Positions 23,300 through 34,239 of a stretch of 64,000 nucleotides of DNA are shown here, one piece after another. Under the pieces are notes generated by a model. It was not told the origin of the DNA. It did not search any database and saw nothing but the letters and a program-made list of their open reading frames with translations. Where the stretch lies: positions 489,467-553,466 of the forward strand of contig JAJEKV010000017.1 of NCBI GenBank assembly GCA_021234155.1, in the 5' to 3' direction. The stretch comes from Isoetes taiwanensis (Eukaryota; Streptophyta; Lycopodiopsida; Isoetales; Isoetaceae). The translations under genes were made by a program, and so were the position numbers. Every line of letters starts with the position of its first letter. Within the stretch, counting starts at the first letter, position 1.

Positions 23300-25356
23300 C
23301 TTTGCACTTACGCCTCACCTTCTTCAAGTTAGTGAATGTGACTGTTCATCAAGCAATCTTCCTTGCACCCAATATGGCTGCTTTGTATTATCTCTTCCCG
23401 GGAGGTGTTCACCACAAACCCCGCTTCCTTCATGGACCTAGATGACAAGAGAATTATATTCTTGCAAAATCAAAATAGGCTACAAATGATGATTTGAAGT
23501 TATACGATGTATGCCATGTGTGTCTCCACGTTGTTGGTTAGAATGTAGAGGAGCGGTCAATCCTCCGTCCCCTGAGTGCTTTCGCTTTTAAAATGCCCGG
23601 CGCCTTTTCAAGGCACAATGCCATGCCTCTATGGCTGCATTAGTCTCTTGGTTGGAGTGAGGGTACATCCTTGTAGCCAATACCCATTGGCAAATGTTTT
23701 TGGTCCCTCCTTACTCATGTAAGCCGCCAACTTGGGGTACCGAGGATACTTCCTCAATAAGTCCTCCAATTTCCTAGTTGCCTCCTCCCCATTGCCTCCC
23801 TATACTCTTCACCGTACACATTGTCCCCTAGAGGACCTTACGTCCTGTACATAATGTAACCAAGTTCCTTGAGCAGATCGTTCACGTGCCACCTTGTTCT
23901 TGATGTTCTTACGCAACCACTTGATCCAAGCCCTCCTCACGTGCCATATGCAAATTTGCACGGGCACACTAGGAAAAACCTATGAAATTAAACAATGTTA
24001 GTACACTTACGATTTGCTTCCAAGGATTAGAGTTTGACAAGTTACTTTTTTCACGGCCTTTATCTCAGAATGGGCATCATCTGTAATGATGCAAGAAGGT
24101 TGCCAATCAGGATCATCTCGGCATAAGGACTCCTTTAGTGCTTGCATCCACTTTGTTATAGCTCCACTCTTTTGAGAATTGGTAATAACGTAAGCCAATG
24201 GTAAACCATTGGAATACTCATCAAAGGCGAGAAGTGTGAAAAGATAGAACCTGCATTAAACCATACACAAAAATCAAATCAACACACAATAAAAGTTGAG
24301 GAAGAACCGCACCTCTTGTCGTTTGTTTTGAATGTAGAGTCCATGCAAATGGCTTTGTTCTTGCCAAATTTCAACATGGACTCCCTTTGGATTGGAGTCA
24401 TAACTCCTAATTGAAACAAGTCTCCTTGCTCATACATGAACACCGAATCTTGATGTTGTTGAGCCACATGTCAATGCTAGTGGGAAGATCTTCATGTAGT
24501 TTCCATGTGTTACGAACAACTCCCTTTTCAATATTGTACACGTCCCGAATTTTCAACACATCATCCCTACACATGCTTTCCTGTCCATTCACTTCAAGTC
24601 TCAACCTCCACCTCTCTTCATGCATGTTCATGACACTACGTGGCGTGTGCCATTGGACAAGCTTCTGTCTTACCCATTCCCTCAATTCTTGTGAGATCCA
24701 GGGTGCTAGCTTGAACCTAACTCCAAAGGATGGGTCAACAAACCTACCATGGCAGGGCAAACCTTGGATATTCTTGTGATCAAACCCATAATAAGTGATA
24801 TGTGAAAATTCTGGAAGGAAATAGAGTTGCCTTATTGTGAAATGGCCTTTGGCAGCCCCTACGTATGCCCTCTCCCTCTCAACCCCTTTTTCCTACGTGT
24901 GCCCGGTGGGCGTGGTCTTTCCTCAACCACATGAGTGTTTCTTTGTCTTGTCACGAGGTCCATATGAACACCAATATTTGTATTGTGCATTACAAGTTAG
25001 TATTGATCTACTAGGTGTAATCTTAATGACAAGCACCTCAAATGACTTAAAAAAGCAAGAATTATAATCAAACACATAGCTGAGCAAACACATAATCTTG
25101 GACTCATGATTTAAAACAAAAAAACACATGTATCAAACCAATACCTCTTCAACGTCACATAGGAATCCTTGTAGGGTCTTTTTAACACTCTCTCTCGTGC
25201 ATCGAACTTCTTAGATAGAAATTGGCAAGGGTGCTTCACAATTCCTCTGCTCCCCAAGAGCGAAATCTTGGACCCGGTGCAGTATGGATGTAGCAAGTCC
25301 AAACAAGCATCCGCCACCCCTTGAATATCGGTACAAAATGCTCTTGAGGATACCAA
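23300..25356 (-). pseudogene. MULE (Mutator-like) transposase, decayed
   Basis: Read from right to left. A first segment (25356-25111) is followed after a break by KGHFTIRQLYFLPEF and ITYYGFDHKN, then WISQELREWVRQKLVQWHTP and the MCRDDVLKIRDV segment (24780-24440). The MULE catalytic domain begins near 24460 with VMTPIQRESMLKFGKNKAI and CMDSTFKTNDK, which holds the first aspartate. A short intron (about 24250-24312) separates this from FYLFTLLAFDEYSNGLPLAY and VITNSQKSGAITKW. The second acidic site is in CIITDDAHSEIKAVKK. CIWHVRRAWIKWLRK near 23945 is the conserved motif after it. Further left the frame is broken repeatedly, and a SWIM zinc finger could not be found. This is the plant family related to FAR1-type MULE transposases. 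Terminal inverted repeats were not found. Confidence 0.85.
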
Positions 25357-25831
25357 TGTAAGTTGCCATGATCAAACAGGCCATTTGAGGTGTTTGGCAT
25401 ATCTCGCCCCTAAGCTGGAAATAAGAACAAAGAAAATGACAACGCTTGTTTGGGTACGTATCTCAGACCCCTAATTCGGAAATAAAAACATTAAACACAA
25501 AATGAGAACGCTTCTTTAAAGCCCTTGAACTTACCTCTTCTCTCTTACGCTCTAACTTCGTCCATAGGCTGCCGCGTGCAGTACCGGCCGATTGCGCTCC
25601 TCCTCCATGCCTCGCTACTTCGACATCGGCCACACGCGAACAGGGATGAACCACACTCGGATGGTGATCGGGAGGGTGGTCTCGAGAACCTCCACGTGTT
25701 CTCATTGTATTGGTTTTCCGTGCATGGGGCCGAGAATTCAAACTTAGACCACGATTAGTCCACGCCGATATCTCTACCGGCCCAAACATTCTCATATTCG
25801 GCCTCCGGGAATCGGGGGCAAATGACAATGG

Positions 25832-26812
25832 GGATCAGGAGGAGGGATCAAATAGGCGGATAGCGTCCCGCCGTTATCGTACTGGGGTGATCCCGGAGGA
25901 AGGGATCACATAGGCGGATAGCGTCCCCGGTATCGGCCTGGTGCGAGGGATCCCGGAGGCAGGATCACCAGCGGATATAGCGCCCCGTAAATAGCCACCG
26001 GCCCGAGCACGAGGATCAAGTCACGGGATCCACGTCACCATATCGGGGATCCTGAGGAGGAGGGGATCACCAGGCGGATAGCGTCCGCCGTTATCGCCCA
26101 CGGGGAGGGGAGGATCCGGAGGAGGGGATCACGACCTACGATAGTGTCCCTTCTTCCATAGTATCGCCCATTGGGGGGTGATGATCCCAGGAGGGGGGAT
26201 CCGTACCCGGTGTGGGGATCCGAGGAGGGGATCACCTAAATATAAAATACGGGATAGTGTCCCGGCCGTTATCAGCATTCTCACGGGTGATCCCGAGGGA
26301 GGGGGATCACCCTGGGCGGATAGGGTCCGGCCAACTTATCGGACGGGCCGTGATCCCGGGTGAGGAGGGGATAGGGTCCGGCCAAGAGCCCTGGTGCCCG
26401 GGGATCCTGAGAGGGGATCCCAGGTCGGGGTGCCCGGGATCCCTGAGCCCCCTACGGACAAGGGCCCACGGATAGCATCACGGTGATCCTTGGGAGGAGG
26501 GGATCCATCGGTCCGGGTGCCGGGATCCCTGAGGAGGGATCACCTCTACGGATATCGCCCGGCCAGCACGCCATGGATATCGACCGATCAGGAGGGGATC
26601 CGGTGAGGAGGGGATCCTTGGGGGAGGGCGGGATGATCCCGGGAGGGGGATCTGGAGGCGCCGACGGCCCGCGATTACCGAGGGGTTTGGGCCAGGGCGG
26701 ATGGGGATGGTGCAGGCGGCGTGGCGTCGGGTATTACCTCGAAGCGGGGGTCTCGAGCGGACCCGTCGAGGGACCGGGATCCGGGGAGGCTTAAATTTAT
26801 CTCCGGGATCAC
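25832..26812. repeat. GGATCC hairpin array, right block, 55-60-bp degenerate units
   Basis: About one kilobase of units, each with a GGATC...GGATC core (for example GATCCCGGAGGAAGGGATCA) followed by ATAGGCGGATAGCGTCC and CCGTTATCG. The spacer is a relative of AGGCGGACGCG in the left block, so the three blocks form one family. The first units are spaced by 56-60 bp, and later ones drift. The block is very CG-rich and ends only about 300 bp before the SAP18 start codon. Confidence 0.9.
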
Positions 26813-27118
26813 CGAATCAAGGGTAAAAGTATCCTGAGCCCAAAAGTTGCATGGCTTGGTTCTGGAAATTCCATGGAAGCCTTATAAGCTTAGAAACAGC
26901 AAGAGATTTTCCTGCTAAAAGTACCTATTTTTATTGGTACTTCAGTAAGAATTAAGGGGGAGCATTTAGGTGCCTAGCAGGAGATCTACCGATCATACCA
27001 AAAAAATAAAAATAAAATCCCGGAACCAACATTAGTTAACGAATGAGAGTCAATTCTGAACATGGCGACCATGCCCTAGCAGGTTCAAAAATTCGGAGGG
27101 AAGACAAAACAAAAAACC

Positions 27119-28897
27119 ATGTCTTCAGCGGCTGTAGCTCCGGCGCCCGATGTGCAACAAAGGCCTCCCAGAATGGCCATTGCACCAACTCCTCGACACA
27201 TAGACCGGGAAAAGGTACGCTTCCTTTTTTATTGATTGCAGAAATTAAGCTTTTATTGCTGGATTACGTTTTTTTTCCTAACTCTTGGTTGTATGTTGTT
27301 TTAATCCGCAGACCTGTCCTCTTCTGCTTCGTGTGTTCACCAAGGTACTATTTTGCTGTGGGCTAGTGTCCATTTTTTTTTTTGTTATTCTTTGCTCAAT
27401 AATTGGAGTATTTTAGGTTGGAGGGCACCATGATATACAAGAATTTTCTGTGAGAGGTAAGGAGCCCAAGGATGAAGTTCAGATTTACACTTGGCCTGAT
27501 GCAACCTTGAGAGAGCTTACTGATTTGGTAAGCTTCTCCAAGCCTTCTTCTGAATTTCTGAAACTATGGGACGTTGCAATCATTAATAAATATTTCAATA
27601 TATTTCACAAGAACCTGTTCAGTAGAAACATACTCTGTTGTTTATGAATAAGTTGTCTCAATTATTCTCGTATATGGCTTGGTATTAAGTGTTAAAAGAT
27701 GAGAAGTGAAGGCTCATATATTTCGTTGTAGTATATTGTGATTAAGTAATATTTGGGCACCCCTCATACCAGGTGAAGGAAGTATCTCCGTTGGCAAGGA
27801 GAAGGGAAGCTAAGCTCTCATTTGCATTTATTTATCCTGATCGACGTGGTCGAAATGTGATGCGTATTGTAAGTATTCTTTGTTTTAAAATTTTATATCT
27901 TGCTAGAAAATTTCATGTGACCTCTAGATATTCTCTTGCCCATGGCTGGATAACTTTATGGATGCCGAAGACAAACAGTATAATCTACTCTGGTTGGATT
28001 TTGTATATGCAAGTTGAGATTCTATTATTATGTAATGTAAAATCTTGATATTCCAATGAACTCCATTCTCTTGCCTGCTGCTGGATAGAATTTAATTTGT
28101 GCTGAATGTAATAGTAGATTGGATTACTCTGCATATGAAAGTGGAATTTGATTACCTAATTGATTTTTTTCTCTTATTTTTTTGGCTTATTCATTTTCAC
28201 TTATCATTACCAGGTTGGAACAGTGAGTGCTACTAGGCGAGGTCCAGATGATATGAGGACACTGGCAGAACTCAGCTTCCAGGTATCTTGTCTGTCTCCC
28301 TTTGCATCCTTCATAAATTTTTTCAAACTGGTTCTTTCTGGTATTCAAGTATCCTACACTTAATCAAAGACTGGTCTTAGCACATGTGAATTGGAAAAAT
28401 TAATTGATAAAACTGTCACCTGCTCACTGTATCAAATAGTCTTCCTGAAGGTGGTCAAAGAAAGATTCCTCTAATAACTGCATAATTTCTTTTTACTGCT
28501 GTAACAGTCATCAAGTATATTACTGCCTCTCAAATTGTCAGCATATAGCTAGCCCAATATCCAGGTTTACACTGAGCATGTCTGCATGGTTCGATACTAA
28601 TATCCAACATATTTGGCCTTGCTATTCCCTTGAAGGCATTTCATATTGTCTTATCATTAATCTGAGAACGTGTTCAATGTCCATGAATTATAGAGGATTC
28701 CAAGATACATGTAAGTATAGACCAGATATTTTGGAAGGGAGGATATTTTGGTATATTTCAAAAGCTTAGGAGTGTTACAGTTGTGGATTAACAGCATTCT
28801 AGATGCTTTAATGTTACTATGCAGACTTGGCTGATAAGAATTTTTTAACCTTTGATTATAGGCTGGAGATTTTTTGGATGTAGCAGTTCTTGTTTAA
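27119..28897 (+). CDS. SAP18: SAP18, Sin3-associated and splicing-complex protein, intact
   Basis: Six exons: 27119-27214, 27312-27344, 27417-27527, 27773-27868, 28214-28282 and 28862-28897. All introns start GT, end AG and lie between codons (phase 0). Their lengths are 97, 72, 245, 345 and 579 bp. The product is 146 residues, close to the usual 150 or so in plants. After a variable, proline-rich start come DREK, TCPLLLRVFTK, VGGHHDIQEF, VRGKEPKDEVQIYTWPDATL, RELTDLVKEVSPLARRREAK and LSFAFIYPDRRGRNVMRIVG, then LAELSFQAGDFLDVAVLV. This is the whole SAP18 ubiquitin-like fold. SAP18 acts in the nucleus as a subunit of histone deacetylase (Sin3) complexes and of the ASAP/PSAP splicing complexes. 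The ATG chosen is the first in frame with a plant-like start. No TATA box stands out in the 300 bp between the hairpin array and the ATG. Confidence 0.95.
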
Positions 28898-30071
28898 GTT
28901 TTGTGAAAGCTTCTTATGTGTAGCTTCCTGGCAATCAATGGAATACAGTAACATCCATTTACAAGGACAAGCTTTTATATATTGGCAACATGTACATTTG
29001 CAAGGAAGCTGGATATAAAATAGCATTGGCCCCACATGCAACTCTAGGTATATACATTTTTCTTTGTAATATTACTTCCTTTTCTTTCATTTGGCTGTGT
29101 TGTATACTGGCATAAGAATCTTTCATGACACATTACAAAGTCTGTTCATAATGTGTAATAACATTTGGTGCTTGATGCCTCGATAGCAACACACAAGAAA
29201 TTCTTAAAGGTTTAAGAGTTCAATTTTCCTTATTGTTTTATTGCAACTTTGCATCACATAACCATTTGCATGTCGATGTACTCCAATATGCTAATTCTCA
29301 TAACCATGGTTATATTACATGCATGTCTTGTTTCCGTGATGGTCTTTGATATCTTTCTTCACCTTAAATAAGAAAAGGCCAAATGACTAGCAGCACCAGA
29401 GACTAGTGCATTAGTAAGATTTGAAAAAATTTTGTGTAGTAGTTTTTGCAGTTCATACTTTGGCAACAACCCAAGGTTGAAAGCATGCTAGGATGTACCA
29501 TTTAAAAAAATTTTGTGAAGTAGTTTTTGCAGTTCATACTCTGGCAACAACCCAAGGGTAAAAGCATGCTAGGGTGTACCACTAAAAGTGCTATTTCGAG
29601 ATCGCAAAGGTATTCCACAACCTAAAATACTTCTTCTGCACCACCCAATCATATCAGTCCACGTTTGACCCACATATACATAGCCATATACAATACAGGT
29701 CAGGAGGCTAGCACATCTTGGAAAGAATCTGTTGTTATAGGAGGATGAAATCCTCAATAGGAATTATATTATCATGATCTGTGTACTGTGATACAGTAAT
29801 CTCCCTAGCATTCTGAGATACAGTAATCTCCCTAGCATTCTAATATGGAGCAAGCACGGGGGAGTGCTTCACATCGAAAAGGCTAGAGAAAAATGGCAAA
29901 CCCATGTAATAATATTCCTATGTATGCCCAAAGTTAGGGGCATAGGAAATTATGTTAAACACATACAAGAAACTTATTGCGGCGGCCAAGGCCACCACGA
30001 ACGTTTCTCTTCCCCAGCATTTTGTGTACACTCGTAACCTTATTCAGATCATACGATAGATAATTCAATAA
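28898..30071. other. SAP18 3' flank and intergenic DNA with two tandem duplications
   Basis: The first 150 bases are probably SAP18 3' UTR. An 81-bp segment (29424-29504) is repeated directly at 29505-29585 with about ten percent difference. A 25-bp segment starting GATACAGTAATCTCCC occurs at 29790-29814 and again at 29817-29841. No other gene is seen. Confidence 0.6.
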
Positions 30072-30336
30072 CATGTGGCTTTCTATGCACCATCACTTTA
30101 TCATAGCCAAAGACACATGCATCATTCAGAGGGTCTCCAGCATGCAGGTTCTAGAATGATTGAGGGATTTGGCCAAAAGCAATCTGTGGATCATCAACAA
30201 TGGGTGGCAAGACAACCTTGAGGAATGAAGGGTGGAGGATCATATCTGCATCCATCATGACAACAAATTCTGCAGCAGAATGCTCCAAGCCATAATTTAG
30301 GTTTCCACATTTGAAATTATGAGGCATACCAGGGGT
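30072..30336 (-). pseudogene. GT2-family glycosyltransferase exon relic
   Basis: Read from 30336 leftwards after a good acceptor (TTGCACTTGCAG). The frame gives TPGMPHNFKCGNLNYGLEHS, AAEFVVMMDADMILHPSFLK, VVLPPIVDDPQIAFGQIPQSF, then a stop, then NLHAGDPLNDASCVFGYDKVMVHRK. GNLNYGL and the DAD metal and UDP-sugar site mark a family 2 glycosyltransferase of the cellulose-synthase-like type. QIPQSFYN is normal after the DAD domain, so the stop (TAG) stands where a tyrosine codon is expected, a one-base change. No exons on either side were found. The Q/R-rich catalytic domain downstream is missing, so this is a fragment. Confidence 0.75.
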
Positions 30337-32568
30337 CTGCAAGTGCAACAACTTAAATTAGATCAATGCAAAATATTGAACTTCTGGCCGAGTGTTCTAA
30401 TACCCTCACAATAGTAAGATCTTGACCATGACAACTATAAGATTCCCATTGCGAAGTTTATCGATTTCCTTAATCATCCAAGTTTTGGGTTAAAGTGGCC
30501 AAGTGCATTTTAGTTATTTAAGGGATATGTACGTTGTTTTTTTATTTTATTTTATGTTGTTCGCTCTTAAGAAAGAGTCATGGTGGATAATATAGAAGTG
30601 GACATCATGCTTAGTAATTGGGAGTCTCATCAAATAGCTTGCAAAATTACGTCCATTAAGATACTTCTTGATGCCTACATCTGTTTAGGCATATTAATTA
30701 TCACATCAAAGTAAGGCAAGGCTCCTAGGCAAAAAGGCCACATATAAACTTGGAAAAGTATAAATTGGTCTTCAAAGGAGTTTCTTTTTGACACGTAGAA
30801 TTTTTGTGCCCCAGACAGTTTGGTTTTTAGTGCTCTGTACATGGCTATATCAAAAAAAAATTGTTGGTCAAATATGCATGGAGAAAAAGATGCACCTTGA
30901 TTATGAACTTGTATTAATATTAGCTTATATCCAAAGCTCTCGAAACGATTTCCCTGCTTCGACCATCATTTTTGCCGTTCCTTCTTTTATCCAACTAATA
31001 GTAAGAACCTTGATGTGGTGTTTGCAAGAACAGATATGCAAAACCGGTGAAGCATTTTCATCTTCTTAATAAATCGGAGAAGGAAATGCACTTAGCATTC
31101 TCCTTCTTATCTGTGCTTATCTTCTTATTTGTGCTGATCGGTCACAGAAATAAGATTGTGCGTATCTTATTTCTTATCGATCTTATTTCTTATCTGCTTA
31201 TCTTCTTATGCATTTTCCTTCTTATCTGGTGTGTGTGCTTATCTGTGTGTGCTTAGTGGTGTCACAGATAAAATTGTGGTGTTTGCATTTTCATCTCTCC
31301 ATAATCAAGTCTTACTTCAAGGAAATACTTGGTTTATGGAGAAGGTTTCTGAGATTACGGAGCACAATCTTATTTCTGTGACACCACTAAGCATAATCTT
31401 ATTTCTGTGACACCACTAAGCATTAGATGAGTTAAACTAAAGCATTAACTAAAGCAGATTCTGTGCATACCTCGCTGGTATCCAAAAGCTTGACGGATGG
31501 TGTCGTCCGTCTTTCTGCCTGCCTAAATCTTTTGGAAAAAAATTCTTCTTTTCTCTCCCAGCTGGAATTCGCAAAACAGAAACGCTTTTCTGCTGAGCTT
31601 TCAGTAACAAACAGCCAAAAACAACCATTCTTCTTCTAGTAATGCAAAAATCGGAGAAGGAAATGGACTTAGCTGTTGCACAAGCTGAATGTAATCAAAA
31701 GCCTAAATTGCAATGTCGAATGTGGTGTACTTACCTTAAACAGGAGATGCCAGTATATTTCACGACATCAATTCATGTGTAGGCTTATTGAATGAAGCCG
31801 CCAACGAAATTTGTATTATCTGTATGGGAGTAGTCGGCTCCAGAAGTGATGGGAAGGCTGTATGAGACATCTCTTCCAAATTCCCTAGACGAAGATAATC
31901 AAATGCAGGCGAAAAGGACAAAGAAAAGGACAAATATCAGATTCACGATCAAGCAAAGAAGAGTTAGATTTTGAAGATATGGATTAGGCAGGCATTTCCA
32001 AACCAGCATCTTCCCCTGATAAAGGCACCTATTTTACAGATCAATTTCTAACAGTTTAAATCCATATTAATTTTCCAGTTGCATCTAAGTCGCTGCGGCA
32101 GCATAAGAAGGAGCAGCAGTTCGGCTTGCTTTTAGCGATATGATGTGAAAATGAAAAGCAAGAAACAAATGAAATAATCAAAGGCAGCATGCAGGGACTG
32201 AACGAGACTTAGCTATGGCAGACAGAGTTCTTCCACCTTCCCGAACCCTGTTATGTCCACCTTCCCGAACCCTGCTATGGCAGACAGAGTTCTTCTGCTC
32301 CTGACTCTTAAGTCCGGCAATGAATCACATGGGCGCTAGGCAGGCGGGTTAGAGCGGAGCTCCGGAGCTGCATATACTGGGTGTAGGGTCCTATATTAAG
32401 GAAAAGAGTCTCGCACAACAAAAGGGACCTTTATTTTCAAAAGGTCGTACAAGCTATAAAAGGAACGGACATCGGCCAGATGGAAAAACAGAGAGTCTGA
32501 CTTGTGATTCACTATGCAATCGGGACTTGCGCAGAGATAGAGGGACTTGTGCGGACGCGAGCGTCTTA
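30337..32568. other. Intergenic sequence, no gene supported
   Basis: No long open frame with recognisable content. A block of related short repeats lies at 31137-31425 (separate entry). At 32231-32295 the phrase CCACCTTCCCGAACCCTG is duplicated. Confidence 0.5.
31137..31425. repeat. Inverted and direct repeat block
   Basis: The phrase GTCACAGAAATAAGATTGTG (31141-31160) and its relative at 31260-31278 (starting GTCACAGATAAAATTGTG) face two reverse-complement copies at 31363-31392 and 31393-31422. The latter two are a 29-bp direct repeat, each containing CTTATTTCTGTGACACCAC. The block also holds CTTATC-rich microsatellite-like sequence. Arms about 30 bases long could pair over a loop of about 85 bases. 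Confidence 0.7.
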
Positions 32569-32728
32569 TTTAACAACCACCGTCATGTTTGAACCAGCAT
32601 GAAATAAAAAGAACTCCGTGTATTTTTTCTCTCAATGTGGTTTTAACATGACACTCACTAAAAAATTCGTTAAGTCCACAAAAACCTCGTGTATTTTTTT
32701 CGGTTCAAACATGACAGTGGTTGTTAAA
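32569..32728. mobile_element. MITE, 160 bp with 27-bp terminal inverted repeats
   Basis: The left end (32569-32595) starts TTTAACAACCACCGTCATG. The right end (32702-32728) is its reverse complement with one mismatch. TA flanks it on each side (32567-32568 and 32729-32730), the target duplication expected for Tc1/mariner Stowaway-type MITEs. The interior has no coding potential. Confidence 0.8.
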
Positions 32729-32730
32729 TA

Positions 32731-33720
32731 CCACGATGCGGACTTGTGTAGAGATGGAGAGCGAATATATCTTGTCGATTTCCTTCAAAGGCCATAAATC
32801 TTCCTTGTCGATTTCCTTCAAAAGCCATAAATCTTCCTCTTGAACCTATTCAAAGCCTGCGCCAAGCTTTCTAAGCAATTCCTTTGTAAACTAGTTGATG
32901 AAAGCAGATTGATTACCATAAAGTATTGTGGACGGATTTCTAAACCTGTTTGTGATCCATCTCCAAAAACACGGAGGATTTTGCTCTATTCTGTCCAGCA
33001 GAGAATGATTCAGAGCAAACCGGCACTTACTAGCCCACATAATTTATTGCAAATCGCCCACATAATTTATTGCAGACGAAAAGGGAGGGAAACTCTGCTA
33101 CACAAAAACGATGCCTTATTACCTCTAATTTCAAATTGACGTTGCCTCAGCGATGATTGAAGAACAATGCAGAACGGACCAGAACAAGGACGTAGAACGG
33201 ATGCAGAACAAGGACCAGAACTGAAGAACGATGAAGAAAGAGGCAATTCCTTCCGCCATAGCCAGCGCTCAGGGTTCTCGTGTTGTTTCTTTGCCTTATC
33301 TAATTCGGCTGTGGATATACTCGCTCTTTCCTGATTTTGGGTTTGCTGTGTATATTTTGCGCTTCACAATTCGCCCCTTTTCTTCTGCGTCTTCTTTTGT
33401 ATAGATTTCTGCAAACTCGGTGCGCTTTGCTCAATCTCTGTATATAGCTTCATATTCTCTATATTCTTGGCGGAATACACACAGAGCTGGAATACACCTG
33501 AAAACTGAAACCCAGAAAGTGCTTTGCAAAGAAAAATGTTACTCTGTAAAAGGTAAATCTCTGTGTTTTTTATTTCTTTCCTAAAGATCCAGCTTTGTTC
33601 TTTCTTGGCAAGAAGATCAAGATGTCTTTAAGCGATTGTTACTGCCCTTGCAACTAGATGCTAGGACTGTATCTTATCAAACCATATATAAACGCTCAAA
33701 TTATATACGCCCGAATTGGG
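32731..33720. other. Intergenic sequence with a 33-bp tandem duplication
   Basis: A 33-bp unit starting CTTGTCGATTTCCTTCAAAG is repeated at 32771 and 32804 with one difference. A 99-codon plus-strand frame at 32840-33139 has no recognised content. Nothing else is supported. Confidence 0.5.
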
Positions 33721-33724
33721 TTAG

Positions 33725-33835
33725 GGGGAAACCTCCCAAATTTTCTCTTATGGAAACCTCCCCAGCTTTCAGCCAAAGCCTGGGGAGGTTTCCAATCTTG
33801 CTAACCTGGGAAGGTTTCCATAAAATCCCAAAAAT
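33725..33835. repeat. GGAAACC hairpin array, block 1
   Basis: Two GGAAACCTCCC-type words face GGGGAGGTTTCC and GGGAAGGTTTCC words in inverted order, so the arms can pair. The block ends CCATAAAATCCC and an AT-rich tail. The same ending appears at 36390 and 52240. Confidence 0.8.
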
Positions 33836-34009
33836 ATATTAAATTTTTTTTTTTACGACGGCAGCTATTCATAATAACCCAAATTTAATGTCTGGCCATC
33901 GCTCAGAATATCTTTGGCGCTCATTCTTGCTCGTGGATATGGCGGTCGGTGGGGCGGCCATAAGGATGCGTTCTTAAGGTGTTCTAAGCTTGTGGGAATG
34001 CCTATTTTT

Positions 34010-34185
34010 TGAGTTAGTAAATTACGTGCTCAATGCCCGGCATGGCAAAAGGATAGCAGTTATTCTGAATGAATTTGGTGATGAATTGGGTATTGAACGA
34101 GCTATGATCAACGAAAGGGATGCTACAGGTCATGTGGAGGAGTGGGTCGAGCTTCCAAATGGTTGTGTCGCTTCAGCTTTTTGTG
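34010..34185 (+). pseudogene. CobW/ZNG1-type GTPase exon fragment
   Basis: The frame reads LVNYVLNARHGKRIAVILNE, then FGDELGIERAMINERDATGH and VEEWVELPNGC. This is the part of plant CobW-domain GTPases just after the P-loop (GKST precedes LVNYVL). The P-loop itself is not present. The normal continuation CCTVK after NGC is replaced by unrelated residues. The family are metal-handling G3E GTPases, zinc chaperones in the best-known cases. The fragment is continuous with the ureidoglycolate hydrolase fragment downstream, with no stop between, and this is not a natural gene order. Confidence 0.8.
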
Positions 34186-34239
34186 TTTTGTTCTCACATA
34201 AGCAGGGGATTGCTACTTTTTTTTTTTACAGTCGCATGC

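Noticed and set aside
27043-27366. 107-codon frame overlapping the SAP18 start
   Set aside because: It is a different frame from the SAP18 exons and reads through their introns.
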